Source: Mangrovimonas sp. ST2L15 (GTDB taxonomy: Bacteria > Bacteroidota > Bacteroidia > Flavobacteriales > Flavobacteriaceae). Taken from it: a stretch of 64,000 nt of DNA. Numbering within the stretch: position 1 is the stretch's first letter; each line of letters begins with the position of its first letter. The notes beneath the pieces were generated by a model. It was not told where the DNA came from, did not search any database, and was given only the letters and a program-made list of their open reading frames with translations. Of the stretch, positions 15,164 to 24,117 are shown one piece after another. The DNA lies in assembly GCF_001280515.1 (NCBI RefSeq), contig NZ_LBIQ01000019.1:91214-155213 (forward strand), in the 5' to 3' direction. A program made the translations under genes and the position numbers.

Positions 15164-17062
15164 TTAGTGTTTGTGTATTCCTATTTCATTTTCTTTATAA
15201 ACCGATTGGATTTCGGGAATGATATCCATATCATCTATGGTTGATGGGATGTTAAAAGATAAATCATCAGCCATTTGTCGTAACAATTTACGAAGAATTT
15301 TTCCCGATCTCGTCTTTGGAAGGCGTTTTACAACCAAGACATCCTTAAACGATGCCACCGCACCTATTTCCTTTCTCACATCATGAATGACCTCTGATTT
15401 TAGAACTTCCTCATCACTAGTTTGACCGGATTTTAAGACGACCAATCCTAGTGGTTTTTGTCCCTTGATTTCACAATGGATTCCAAAAACGGCACATTCT
15501 GCCACATCTTTATGGGAAGCGACAATTTCTTCCATTTCGGCGGTTGATAACCTGTGGCCAGCCACATTGATAATATCATCTACTCTACCCGTGATAAAGA
15601 CATAGCCATCTTCATCCTTATAGCCTCCATCACCAGAAAAATAATATCCTGGAAATCTTTTTAAGTATCCTGCCTTAAATCGTTCAGGATTTCCCCAAAG
15701 ACTGCTTAACGTTCCTGGTGGCAATGGTAATTTCACGGTCACATAACCTTCTACACCATCGGAAACTTCTTCCCCGTGTTCATCAAGGATTCTGATATCA
15801 TAACCACAAACTGGTAACCCCGCTGAACCTGGTTTGATTTCCTGTAATCCCACACCAACCATATTGGCTAACATAGGCCAACCAGATTCAGTTTGCCACC
15901 AATGGTCAATGACCGGTATATGTAAATGTTGCTGAGTCCAAGAAAGGGTAGCCACATCACATCTCTCTCCAGCAAGGAATTGATATTTCAAACTGGATAA
16001 ATCATACTTTTCAATAAATTCACCATCATGATCCTCTTTTTTAATGGCCCTAATAGCTGTAGGTGCTGTAAACATGACTTTGACTCGATGTTCACTTATC
16101 ACTCGCCAAAACGTGGAAGCATCTGGTGTTTTAATAGGTTTACCTTCAAAAAGGATGGTGGTATTTCTATTTAACAAAGGACCATAAACAATGTAACTAT
16201 GTCCTACAACCCAACCTACATCACTGGCTGCCCAAAACACATCGCCTTCATCAACCCCATAGATATATTTCATTGAAAATTTTAGGGCTGTGGCATAACC
16301 ACCCGTGTCTCTAATAATACCTTTAGGTTTTCCTGTGGTTCCTGAGGTATATAAAATATAAGAGGGATGGTTTGAATTCACATCCACTGGATTTACGGAA
16401 TCTGATTCAGCAACCAATTCACTATAATCGACGTCATAGGTTTTTTGTGGTCTCTCCACATCGATTCCACGATCAAAGATGACGACATGATTAGGTTTAT
16501 GCTCTGCCTGATTGATGGCCTCATCTACAAACGGTTTGTAGGGGATGATTCTTTTTATCTCTATACCACAAGTAGCTGTTATGATGGCTTTGGGCTTACA
16601 GTCGTCAATCCGGATAGCCAACTCATGTGGTGCAAATCCCCCGAATACTACGGAGTGAATTGCTCCTATTCTAACACAGGCTAACATGGCGTAGACCGCT
16701 TGAGGAATCATGGGCATGTAAATAACTACGGTATCCCCTTTACCAATTCCCAATTTCTGTAGCCCACCAGCCAATTTGGACACCTCTGAATGAAGCTCGT
16801 TGTAGGTGATTTTTTGAATGGTATTGGTTACTGGGGAATCATAAATAATCGCATTTTGCTCACCATATCCGTCGGCTATATGCTTATCTATGCATAAATA
16901 GCTAAGGTTTAAAGTGCCATCTGCAAACCATTGGTTATAATCTTCATCATTTTTTGAAGTAATGGTTTTAGGAAGTTGGCTCCAATCTAACTGTTTCGCT
17001 TGCTTTAACCAAAATACTTCAGGTTCTGCAATACTTTGGTTGTAAAAATCCATGTAGTCCAT
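15164..17062 (-). CDS. prpE: Propionyl-CoA synthetase-like AMP-forming ligase
   Basis: This is a 632-residue paralogue of Acs, with YTSGTTGKPKGIIRDTGG near residue 240, DHWWQTESGWPM near 390, GYYFSGDGGYKDEDGY near 470 and the catalytic-lysine motif PKTRSGKILRK near 585. The RDTGGYA and ESGWPM variants are those of propionyl-CoA synthetases (PrpE and AcsM-like ligases). It probably activates propionate or another short acid. Its start overlaps the stop of the upstream 73-residue membrane protein by 1 nt, and acs follows after 24 bp. Substrate choice cannot be proven from the sequence. Confidence 0.85.
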   Translation of the reverse strand: MDYMDFYNQSIAEPEVFWLKQAKQLDWSQLPKTITSKNDEDYNQWFADGTLNLSYLCIDKHIADGYGEQNAIIYDSPVTNTIQKITYNELHSEVSKLAGGLQKLGIGKGDTVVIYMPMIPQAVYAMLACVRIGAIHSVVFGGFAPHELAIRIDDCKPKAIITATCGIEIKRIIPYKPFVDEAINQAEHKPNHVVIFDRGIDVERPQKTYDVDYSELVAESDSVNPVDVNSNHPSYILYTSGTTGKPKGIIRDTGGYATALKFSMKYIYGVDEGDVFWAASDVGWVVGHSYIVYGPLLNRNTTILFEGKPIKTPDASTFWRVISEHRVKVMFTAPTAIRAIKKEDHDGEFIEKYDLSSLKYQFLAGERCDVATLSWTQQHLHIPVIDHWWQTESGWPMLANMVGVGLQEIKPGSAGLPVCGYDIRILDEHGEEVSDGVEGYVTVKLPLPPGTLSSLWGNPERFKAGYLKRFPGYYFSGDGGYKDEDGYVFITGRVDDIINVAGHRLSTAEMEEIVASHKDVAECAVFGIHCEIKGQKPLGLVVLKSGQTSDEEVLKSEVIHDVRKEIGAVASFKDVLVVKRLPKTRSGKILRKLLRQMADDLSFNIPSTIDDMDIIPEIQSVYKENEIGIHKH

Positions 17063-17283
17063 TATTGAGCCTTTTTAGAATTAAACAAACCAAACCAATT
17101 TGGATTGAGGACCTTTAATTTGATTAAAGCCCAAATAACCACAACAAAACACACCCCCATAACAATGGAGTTTAAAGGACTAATAGGAGTTTGACTTTCA
17201 AACTTAAAACGAAGATATAGGGACCCTATGGCATATATGGATATCAATATATCCGATGCTAACGGTCCTAGTCGAAATTTCAT
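17062..17283 (-). CDS. Small membrane protein in acetate cluster
   Basis: This 73-residue protein has two hydrophobic segments (residues 8-25 and 36-60, the latter SIVMGVCFVVVIWALIKLKV). A short hydrophilic tail ends NSKKAQ. I do not recognise a named family. The stop overlaps the start of the prpE-like gene by 1 nt, and the response-regulator gene is 51 bp upstream, so it is part of the same operon. A role as a small partner or anchor is possible but unproven. Confidence 0.75.
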   Translation of the reverse strand: MKFRLGPLASDILISIYAIGSLYLRFKFESQTPISPLNSIVMGVCFVVVIWALIKLKVLNPNWFGLFNSKKAQ

Positions 17284-17316
17284 AACAACTTACTTTAATT
17301 ACACATTGGTTTAATT

Positions 17317-17342
17317 TGCACACAAAACCAATTGTTAATCAA
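17317..17342 (+). promoter_or_regulatory. Candidate regulatory element, copy 1
   Basis: TGCACACAAAACCAATTGTT followed by AATCAA matches 23 of 26 positions of the element on the minus strand at 24026-24051, upstream of the porin. This copy lies at the 3' end of the response-regulator gene and in front of the 73-residue gene. The binding protein is unknown. Confidence 0.35.
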
Positions 17343-17700
17343 GTAAATCCTGTATTTCGGAGATAATTTTCTTTATCGAAAACGGCTTGGTTAAATATTT
17401 ATCTGCTCCAAGTTTTAAGCCTTTTTCAATATCTGAAGCCTTATGTTTTGCAGTTAGAAACACGACTTTCACCTGTTCTAAACCTGACTTTTCTTTTATG
17501 AACTTAAGGGTCTCATACCCATCTACTTCTGGCATCATAATATCCAGTAAAACAACATCTGGAATATTACTTTCTAAAATTTGTAATGCTTCACCTCCAT
17601 CTCGCGCTATAAACACCTCAAAGCCTTGTTTTTTGAAGGCATATTCCAGGGTCATCACTATATTCGGTTCGTCATCTACAATTAAAATTTTCCTCGTCAT
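17335..17700 (-). CDS. Receiver-only response regulator
   Basis: From the ATG at 17698-17700 this is a 121-residue stand-alone receiver domain: ILIVDDEPN with acidic pair D9/D10, phosphoacceptor Asp53 in LLDIMMPEVDG, Thr83 in FLTA and Lys105 in TKPF. There is no DNA-binding or enzymatic output domain. A longer upstream reading would run into the kinase gene and is rejected. The kinase stop is 16 bp upstream, so this is surely the cognate partner. In CrbS/CrbR and CbrA/CbrB systems the regulator carries an HTH domain, so output here must go through another protein. Confidence 0.92.
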   Translation of the reverse strand: MTRKILIVDDEPNIVMTLEYAFKKQGFEVFIARDGGEALQILESNIPDVVLLDIMMPEVDGYETLKFIKEKSGLEQVKVVFLTAKHKASDIEKGLKLGADKYLTKPFSIKKIISEIQDLLD

Positions 17701-17716
17701 ACTTTCGGTAGGCAAT

Positions 17717-20404
17717 TTAATCAAAAGGCAGTTTAAAAACAAGCTTAGCCCCTTTTTTATAAGATTTATCAATCCATATGGTTCCTTGGTGTTGCTCCAC
17801 AATTTGCTTACAAATGGCTAGCCCCAATCCACTCCCTTCTGGCTTTTTAGTATTCTGGTGTTTTGATTGGTAAAATTTATCAAAAATAAAGTCAAAATCT
17901 TCTGGTGGAATTCCCTTGCCATTATCAGTAACAGATAATTCTATGCTTTGATTTGACAACTTATAATCCATTGTAACCACACCGGTTTCTGCAGGTGAAA
18001 ACTTTATGGCATTTGATAATAAATTTGTCAAGACCTGAAGGATTCTATCTGCATCATACCTTAAGGAAAGTTTGTGAGGGTTTTTATTAACCAAGGCTAC
18101 CTGTTTTTTGGCCGCCATATGTTTCACAACTTCCATCGCTTTTTTGATGGTTTGCTGAATGTCATTTTGAGCCAAATCTAACGTAGTCTTGCCTTTTGAG
18201 AGTTTTTCAAAATCTAAAATATTATTGATCAACCTAGAGAGTCTGTCGCTATCCTGAAGCACATTCTTTAAGAACTGCTCCCTTATTGGATCGGGCATTT
18301 CTTTATCTTCCAGCACCAATTCGGTAGACGCTCTTATTCCTGTAATAGGCGTTTTTAATTCATGGGCAACGGTATCCAAGAATTCATCTTTTTGTTTGTC
18401 CTTGTCCAATAAATCCAAATTGGCTTGTCTTAGCTGGTCTGTCAGTAAGGTTAATGTTTCTGACTTTTCTCTAAGCATTTTATTTCTTGCAATGGTTTCC
18501 TTTGATTCTTCTAAAATTTTCAAGACTTCCAACAAGCTAATCTCCTCCTCTTTCACCACACTTGCAATAAGGATTTTGGCCGATGCGCTTCCAATGCTTC
18601 CCGTTAAAAGCTTTTCAGAAAAATTAATCAATCGGGCATCTGCGACCTGGGTGTCCTGAGGTAGGTCATATTTTGTAAAAAATATCCGTAGGGCTCTAGT
18701 GGTTTCCTTTTCTCCTAAAAACTTGGCCAACACATTTTTAATGTCGGCTACATAAGCCTCTCCTTTCCATACCAAGGCACTGTCTTGTAAAGAAGAATAG
18801 TTTTTACTATCAATAAACATTTCTGCATAGTTTCTTTCTCGATAGTTTCCTTTGTAAATAAGGGATAAAACCAAATAAACCAGAATATTGAAGGTCAAAC
18901 TCCAAAACATGGCATGAGCATAGGGATTCAAAAAGTCAATTCCGAAAAGTGCATAAGGCTTTAACAGGGAAATACCGAATAATCCATGCTCAGCTAAATT
19001 ATTATTACCCGAAACTATATTGGTAGTAAACGGCAGGATTAAAGTATAAACCGTAATGGCAAATCCAATTATGATCCCAGCGATAGACCCTCTCGCCGAT
19101 CCTCTATTCCAATACAACCCTATAAAAAAGGAAGGTGCTAATTGTGATACAATTACAAATGATACCAGTCCTATAGAAATCAAAGACCGTTCTATAGAAA
19201 AGTGGTAGTAAAAAACATAGGCTAGAATAATGATCGAAAAAATGGATATACGGCGTATGTTTTTAATATAGTAGGCATTTTTATCAGGATGGTTCTCAAT
19301 AAACTTGTCCAAAAACCCATAGGGTATAATCAAGTTATTACTTACCATGGTTGACAAGGCCAGGGTGGAAACAACAACCATGGAGATTACCGCCGAGAAA
19401 CCTCCCAAGAACACCAATAACGTTAAAAACAAATGACCTTCACTCAAGGGAAGCAGCAGAGTATAATACTCTGCATTGGCTGTATCACCAAAAACCAATT
19501 TTCCGCCAAAGGCAATAAAAATCACAAACAAATTGAACAGCAACAAATACAACGGGAAAGCCCAAATAGCTGTTTTTAAATGCTTTTCCCGGTTATTTTC
19601 TATCACTGCCATTTGAAACTGTCGCGGCAATAAAAATATAGCGAAGAATGACAGGGCTACCATAAAGAACCAATTAATACCGCCCTCTAAGCCTTGAATG
19701 GTTGTGAGTCGCTCTACATCTCCAATTTGCGAAAATTGGTCAAAAATATCCTGTGTACCATCAAAGATGAAAAAGGTTACATATATCCCTACTAAAAGGA
19801 AAAATCCGATTTTCAAAATGGACTCTAGAGCTACGGTAGTAACAATTCCTCGGTGTTTTTCAGAAGCATCTGTAGCCTGTGTCCCAAAAAAAGTAGCAAA
19901 TAAGGCTAATAAAACCGCAATATAAAAGGTGGAGTCATCCCAAATACTTTTTGAGACATAGCTCGTTTCATCTGAAATAATTTCAAACCCTTCAGAGACC
20001 GCTTTTAGTTGAAGTGAGATATAAGGTAGAATGGCCAGAAAGCAAATGACGGTAATCAAAGCTCCTAGAAACCGATTGTTTCCATAGCGCAAAGAAATAA
20101 AATCGGCAATGGAAGAAATTTTGTGTTGTTTAGAAATACGGATGATTTTACGCAGCAATACAATCCAAAGTGGTGCTGCTATTACCGGTCCGATATAAAT
20201 AGGCAAAAAATCGACACCCGAATTGGCCGCTATCCCAATACTCCCGTAATACGTCCAAGCTGAACAATAAACAGCTAGCGATAAAGAATACACATACGGA
20301 TTGTTCACCCAGCGGCTCTTGGCATTTTTTTCAGCTTTGAAAGCCAAAAAAAACAAGACTGCCAAATAGAACATGATGATGGCAATTAATATATAATTAC
20401 TCAT
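17717..20404 (-). CDS. Sodium:solute symporter-histidine kinase fusion (CrbS/CbrA-like)
   Basis: In this 895-residue protein, residues 1 to about 510 form a 12-13-helix sodium:solute symporter domain (YSLSLAVYCSAWTYYGSIG near residue 45). A linker region at about 530-640, in the STAC position, contains LVWKGEAYVADIKNVLAKFL. A histidine kinase follows: H681 in VAHELKTP, N box around 794-798 (NLLSN), G1 DNGKGI (827-832) and G2 GSGLGL (857-862). This is the architecture of CbrA and CrbS, and CrbS controls acs and acetate uptake in other bacteria. The gene order with acs, a symporter and a prpE-like gene strongly suggests the same job here. The 5' end overlaps a small membrane gene by 8 bp. Confidence 0.92.
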   Translation of the reverse strand: MSNYILIAIIMFYLAVLFFLAFKAEKNAKSRWVNNPYVYSLSLAVYCSAWTYYGSIGIAANSGVDFLPIYIGPVIAAPLWIVLLRKIIRISKQHKISSIADFISLRYGNNRFLGALITVICFLAILPYISLQLKAVSEGFEIISDETSYVSKSIWDDSTFYIAVLLALFATFFGTQATDASEKHRGIVTTVALESILKIGFFLLVGIYVTFFIFDGTQDIFDQFSQIGDVERLTTIQGLEGGINWFFMVALSFFAIFLLPRQFQMAVIENNREKHLKTAIWAFPLYLLLFNLFVIFIAFGGKLVFGDTANAEYYTLLLPLSEGHLFLTLLVFLGGFSAVISMVVVSTLALSTMVSNNLIIPYGFLDKFIENHPDKNAYYIKNIRRISIFSIIILAYVFYYHFSIERSLISIGLVSFVIVSQLAPSFFIGLYWNRGSARGSIAGIIIGFAITVYTLILPFTTNIVSGNNNLAEHGLFGISLLKPYALFGIDFLNPYAHAMFWSLTFNILVYLVLSLIYKGNYRERNYAEMFIDSKNYSSLQDSALVWKGEAYVADIKNVLAKFLGEKETTRALRIFFTKYDLPQDTQVADARLINFSEKLLTGSIGSASAKILIASVVKEEEISLLEVLKILEESKETIARNKMLREKSETLTLLTDQLRQANLDLLDKDKQKDEFLDTVAHELKTPITGIRASTELVLEDKEMPDPIREQFLKNVLQDSDRLSRLINNILDFEKLSKGKTTLDLAQNDIQQTIKKAMEVVKHMAAKKQVALVNKNPHKLSLRYDADRILQVLTNLLSNAIKFSPAETGVVTMDYKLSNQSIELSVTDNGKGIPPEDFDFIFDKFYQSKHQNTKKPEGSGLGLAICKQIVEQHQGTIWIDKSYKKGAKLVFKLPFD

Positions 20405-20597
20405 AATGCCTTTTTAAAACAATGTATGCAATCACAATGGAGACCAACCAAAAAGAAAAAATAACGAAGTAAAAAACAGGAATGCCTAGGATGGCTCCTT
20501 CCAAACTATAAATAAGCAAAAACGGAATATTAAACAACAGCAACAAGGCTATTGAAACGACAACCAATTTTTGTTCATGTCTTTTTTTCATACTCAT
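20397..20597 (-). CDS. Small two-helix membrane protein
   Basis: From the ATG at 20595-20597 (MSMKKRHEQKLV...) this is a 66-residue protein with two transmembrane helices (about residues 11-30 and 36-60) and a basic C terminus, KRHYE. A GTG farther upstream would place the start inside the terminator stem at 20622-20653, so I reject it. The 3' end overlaps the symporter-kinase start by 8 bp, which implies translational coupling. It is likely an accessory subunit of that sensor. Another ATG two codons later is also possible. Confidence 0.7.
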   Translation of the reverse strand: MSMKKRHEQKLVVVSIALLLLFNIPFLLIYSLEGAILGIPVFYFVIFSFWLVSIVIAYIVLKRHYE

Positions 20598-20621
20598 GGA
20601 TAGAACCATAAATGTAACAAA

Positions 20622-20653
20622 AAACAGTGTCAAAAAACCCTTTGACACTGTTT
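20622..20653 (-). terminator. Intrinsic terminator after the symporter gene
   Basis: A 13-bp perfect stem, AAACAGTGTCAAA with TTTGACACTGTTT, has a 6-nt loop. On the minus strand it is followed by a T run. It separates the porin/DUF4212/symporter operon from the small-protein/kinase/regulator/ligase genes. Confidence 0.85.
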
Positions 20654-20682
20654 AAAGCTAACTAATAAACCTAAAATACAGC

Positions 20683-22461
20683 CTAGTGATGAGTGGCTTC
20701 TCCTGCTCCACTAGGTATTCTTATATGCTCAACAATTTCTTGTACCTCATGAGGAGGTGCTGGCGTCATTCTAGAAACGACCACAGAAATAATCACGTTG
20801 ACAATCATAGCTACCGTTCCAAAACCTTCTGGGGAAGTTCCAAACCACCATTCAGATGCTGGTCTTGGGTCCATAACCCCAATCAAACCTGTTTTGTAAC
20901 GAATCATGTAAAACAACATAAGCGTAATTCCGACGATCATACCAGAAACAGCACCCTGTTTGTTCATACGCTTATCAAATATTCCGAGGATAATAGCAGG
21001 GAAAAAGGATGCCGCTGCCAATCCGAAGGCAAGTGCTACTACCGCCGCTACAAATCCTGGAGGATAAATACCGAACAATCCAGCGATAATAATGGCTACT
21101 AAAATGGCAATTCTAGCTGCCCAAAGCTCACCTCTTTCAGAAATATCTGGTTTGATTTGCTTTTTAATCAAGTCATGGGAAATGGAGGTAGAGATTACTA
21201 AAAGAAGTCCAGCTGCCGTTGATAAAGCTGCTGCCAATCCCCCTGCTGCTACTAAGGCAATAACCCAGTTTGGCAACTTGGCAATTTCTGGATTTGCCAA
21301 TACCATAATATCCCTATCTACATAAAGCTCATTTTTGGATTCGGCATTCACATTGGTTACCATACGTTCCCCATGCTCGCCACGGGTATCAGAAAACAAT
21401 GGTTTTTTTCCATCTATGGCACTACCGGCCACATATTGGATTTTTCCATCGTTGTTTTTATCGCTCCAAGCGATAAGACCTGTATTCTCCCAATTTTTGA
21501 ACCACTCTGGCATTTGTGCATATTCTTGCTCACTAACAGTATCAATAAGATTCGTTCTAGCAAAAACGGCAATCGCTGGTGCTGTGGTATATAGTATACC
21601 AATGAACAACAAGGCCAAACCTGCTGATTTTCTAGCATCCTTCACTTTAGGCACCGTAAAGAATCTCACGATCACGTGAGGCAATCCAGCCGTACCAACC
21701 ATTAGAGCTAAAGTAATTGCAAAAACATCCCAAGTTGATTTAGTACCATCTGTATATTCGTTAAAACCTAATTGTGTGTGTAATGCGTCCAATTTATCCA
21801 ATAAATAGGCACCACCTTCTAGTTTCCCTCCCATTCCAATCTGAGGAATTGGGTTTCCAGTCATTTGCATGGAGATAAAGAAAGCAGGTACCATAAAGGC
21901 AAAAATCAAAACACAATATTGTGCTACCTGCGTATAAGTGATACCCTTCATTCCACCCAAAAAGGCGAAAACCAACACAACGGCCATTCCTATGATGACA
22001 CCTGTATTAATATCAACTTGAAGGAATTGGGAAAATACGATTCCCACACCACGCATTTGTCCGGCAACATAGGTAAAAGAAACAATTAAGGCACAGATTA
22101 CAGCAACCGTTCTAGCCGCATTGGAGTAATAACGATCACCAATAAAATCTGGCACCGTAAATTTTCCAAATTTCCGGAGATAAGGCGCCAATAATAAGGC
22201 TAAGAGCACATAGCCTCCAGTCCAGCCCATCAAATATACCGATCCGTCATATCCGGCAAAGGAAATAATCCCCGCCATGGAAATAAAGGAAGCAGCACTC
22301 ATCCAATCAGCAGCCGTAGCCATACCGTTGGCCAAAGGAGATACGCCTCCTCCAGCAACATAAAACTCTTTGGTTGAGCCTGCTCTAGCCCAAATAGCAA
22401 TTCCAAAATATAGGGCGAAAGTGATCCCTACTAGTATCCAAGTCCACGTTTGTACACTCAT
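20683..22461 (-). CDS. Sodium:solute symporter (cation/acetate type, large subunit)
   Basis: This 592-residue SSS-family transporter has about 13 transmembrane helices. Conserved pieces are STKEFYVAGGGVSPLANGMA and ATAADWMSAASFISMAGIISF near residues 28-70, YVAGQMRGVGIVFSQF near 130 and AAALSTAAGLLLVISTSISHD near 410. It belongs to the ActP-like branch that pairs with a DUF4212 small subunit (VC2705-type sodium symporters), and that small subunit is encoded 23 bp upstream. It would import acetate or a similar short carboxylate for the synthetases downstream. A strong terminator follows. The substrate is inferred from family and context. Confidence 0.92.
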   Translation of the reverse strand: MSVQTWTWILVGITFALYFGIAIWARAGSTKEFYVAGGGVSPLANGMATAADWMSAASFISMAGIISFAGYDGSVYLMGWTGGYVLLALLLAPYLRKFGKFTVPDFIGDRYYSNAARTVAVICALIVSFTYVAGQMRGVGIVFSQFLQVDINTGVIIGMAVVLVFAFLGGMKGITYTQVAQYCVLIFAFMVPAFFISMQMTGNPIPQIGMGGKLEGGAYLLDKLDALHTQLGFNEYTDGTKSTWDVFAITLALMVGTAGLPHVIVRFFTVPKVKDARKSAGLALLFIGILYTTAPAIAVFARTNLIDTVSEQEYAQMPEWFKNWENTGLIAWSDKNNDGKIQYVAGSAIDGKKPLFSDTRGEHGERMVTNVNAESKNELYVDRDIMVLANPEIAKLPNWVIALVAAGGLAAALSTAAGLLLVISTSISHDLIKKQIKPDISERGELWAARIAILVAIIIAGLFGIYPPGFVAAVVALAFGLAAASFFPAIILGIFDKRMNKQGAVSGMIVGITLMLFYMIRYKTGLIGVMDPRPASEWWFGTSPEGFGTVAMIVNVIISVVVSRMTPAPPHEVQEIVEHIRIPSGAGEATHH

Positions 22462-22484
22462 AATTTTAATATGTTTTTATTGGT

Positions 22485-22745
22485 TTACTCGTCGAAACCA
22501 TATTTTTTATCCAATTTGTTCATTAGTCTTACGTAAACGAAAATCAACACGATAAATACGTAAATAGACCCTTGTTGTGCGAACCAAAATCCTAGTTTAA
22601 ATCCACCCAATCTAACTTCATTCAAAGCATCTTTGAATAAAATCCCTGCCCCATAGGAAACCAAAAACCAGATCACTAACAAGATGATTAGATATTTCAG
22701 GTTTTCTTTCCAATAAGCAGTTGCATGTTTTTGTTTTTCAGTCAT
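22485..22745 (-). CDS. DUF4212 sodium symporter small subunit
   Basis: This 86-residue protein has two transmembrane helices. It shows the family hallmarks YWKENLKYLIILLVIWFLVS at residues 11-30 and GGFKLGFWFAQQGSIYVFIV at 47-66, then YVRLMNKLDKKYG. DUF4212 proteins are encoded just before VC2705-type symporters and are thought to be their small subunit. That is exactly the arrangement here, with 23 bp before the symporter and 11 bp after the porin gene. A membrane complex with the symporter is inferred. Confidence 0.93.
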   Translation of the reverse strand: MTEKQKHATAYWKENLKYLIILLVIWFLVSYGAGILFKDALNEVRLGGFKLGFWFAQQGSIYVFIVLIFVYVRLMNKLDKKYGFDE

Positions 22746-22756
22746 TATCTTAAATT

Positions 22757-24007
22757 TTATAAATAAATCATTGCTTGTAATGTGACGGACCCAACGTTTG
22801 AATCTCCAAATTTTTGATTTTTATATTCCAAGGTCAGTTTGGAATTATGTCCGCTGAAATAGGCATTAGCGCCAATTCCCAGAATATTGCGATTGTCATC
22901 CACAGCATCATAACTATTAGAAGCATAGGACACATAGGGCTGAAATCTCGCTTTGGTCTTATCACCAGGAATTAGGAAACCAAAGTGGCCATAAACCATA
23001 GATCCTGTTCCATAAGCGCTGTATAAATAATCTTCACCATAGTCATTGGATTGAAACGTAGCGTAGGCTGTAATAGCACTACCACTCTCCCCTAGCGGCG
23101 CATCATAAAAGGCATCCACTGCAAAAATGGCCACATCTTCACCAGCTAATTCAGTTCCTTCCATTCTTACCGCACCATTGGGATGCAAGAAGAAACCAGC
23201 TCCAACATTGAATACCTTTTTAGTACCTACATAGGAACCTACTTTAAAAGGCAGAAAATTGGATTCCTGATCAAAAAAGTTATAATCAAAATAGCCTGAA
23301 TATGCTTTTCCAGCGTCTTTAGTTCCTAATAGTTTTCTACCGGCATAATAAGTGGTGTTTTCAGCAATATCTAAATTTCCATCGCCATCATATGCTACTC
23401 TATTCTGAACATCTAATGAATTGGTAATCGCATCATTTACTGCAACACGGTATTGCAATCTGCCAAACTTACCTTTAGCAAAGATTCCTATATGTCTTGC
23501 AAACTGATCAGAAAGCCCTAGAGTAGACCAAGACTGTCTGTTATTATCCAACGTTAGAAAATTTAAAGTACTTTGATTATTCAATCTAGAAATCCCATTG
23601 AAATAGTGTAAACCACCACCAATGGTGTGATTTTTAGCTATATTATATTGTGCCCAAACATCATGAAAGAACAATTGGGAATTGTTACCAGTTCCCACTG
23701 GAGTCATGTTTGAAGCATTTAGACTATTAAGTCCGAAATGGGTTAGAATTAAAAATTTCTCATTGATTTGGGCATACATTAAAACCCTAGCACGTCGCAG
23801 ATTAAAGTTAAGCTTACTTGATTCGTCAGGTACGTCATCACTGTAAGCCGCTTGAACTTGTGCCCATGAGATAATACGGAAGTATTTTTTCCCTTCTTCA
23901 TCCAGTTTTACCTTGAGTCCGCCAGTATAATCAGGCGATCCTTGGGCAAATAAAAAATGGCAGGACGCAAAAAGAAATCCTGCCATTATGAATAGTGTTT
24001 TTCTCAT
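22757..24007 (-). CDS. Outer-membrane porin (phosphate-selective porin-like)
   Basis: This 416-residue protein has a signal peptide (residues 1-21, ending FLFAQ). A long beta-strand-rich barrel follows, ending in a typical aromatic terminal strand (VGSVTLQAMIYL). Internal motifs include KYFRIISWAQVQAAYSDD near residue 40, RRARVLMYAQINEKFLILTH near 70 and FSGHNSKLTLEYKNQKFGD near the end. These fit the porin O/P type of Bacteroidota. As first gene of the porin/DUF4212/symporter operon, it probably lets the short-chain acid cross the outer membrane. Confidence 0.85.
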   Translation of the reverse strand: MRKTLFIMAGFLFASCHFLFAQGSPDYTGGLKVKLDEEGKKYFRIISWAQVQAAYSDDVPDESSKLNFNLRRARVLMYAQINEKFLILTHFGLNSLNASNMTPVGTGNNSQLFFHDVWAQYNIAKNHTIGGGLHYFNGISRLNNQSTLNFLTLDNNRQSWSTLGLSDQFARHIGIFAKGKFGRLQYRVAVNDAITNSLDVQNRVAYDGDGNLDIAENTTYYAGRKLLGTKDAGKAYSGYFDYNFFDQESNFLPFKVGSYVGTKKVFNVGAGFFLHPNGAVRMEGTELAGEDVAIFAVDAFYDAPLGESGSAITAYATFQSNDYGEDYLYSAYGTGSMVYGHFGFLIPGDKTKARFQPYVSYASNSYDAVDDNRNILGIGANAYFSGHNSKLTLEYKNQKFGDSNVGSVTLQAMIYL

Positions 24008-24025
24008 AAAATTTAAAAAGATTAG

Positions 24026-24051
24026 TTAATTTACAATTAGTTTTGTGTGCA
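24026..24051 (-). promoter_or_regulatory. Candidate regulatory element, copy 2
   Basis: On the minus strand TGCACACAAAACTAATTGTA then AATTAA matches 23 of 26 bases of the copy at 17317-17342. It lies 20-45 bp upstream of the porin start and is framed by GATTAG (24055-24060) and CTAATC (24020-24025) on the minus strand. It could be an operator or a promoter element. Confidence 0.4.
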
Positions 24052-24117
24052 TTGCTAATCTCTTTAAATTCTTTTGTTAACAAAAAATTAATATATTTTT
24101 ATGTTTATTAGGTATAG

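Noticed and set aside
13232..17062. acs and prpE as a recent tandem duplication
   Set aside because: The two proteins share only family motifs and differ widely elsewhere, as expected for old paralogues.
17701..17802. 34-residue N-terminal extension of the receiver protein
   Set aside because: It lies within the kinase coding sequence. The receiver fold begins right after the ATG at 17698-17700.
20598..20648. GTG start for the small membrane protein upstream of the symporter-kinase
   Set aside because: It lies in the stem of a strong terminator. An ATG directly before the conserved basic start is available.
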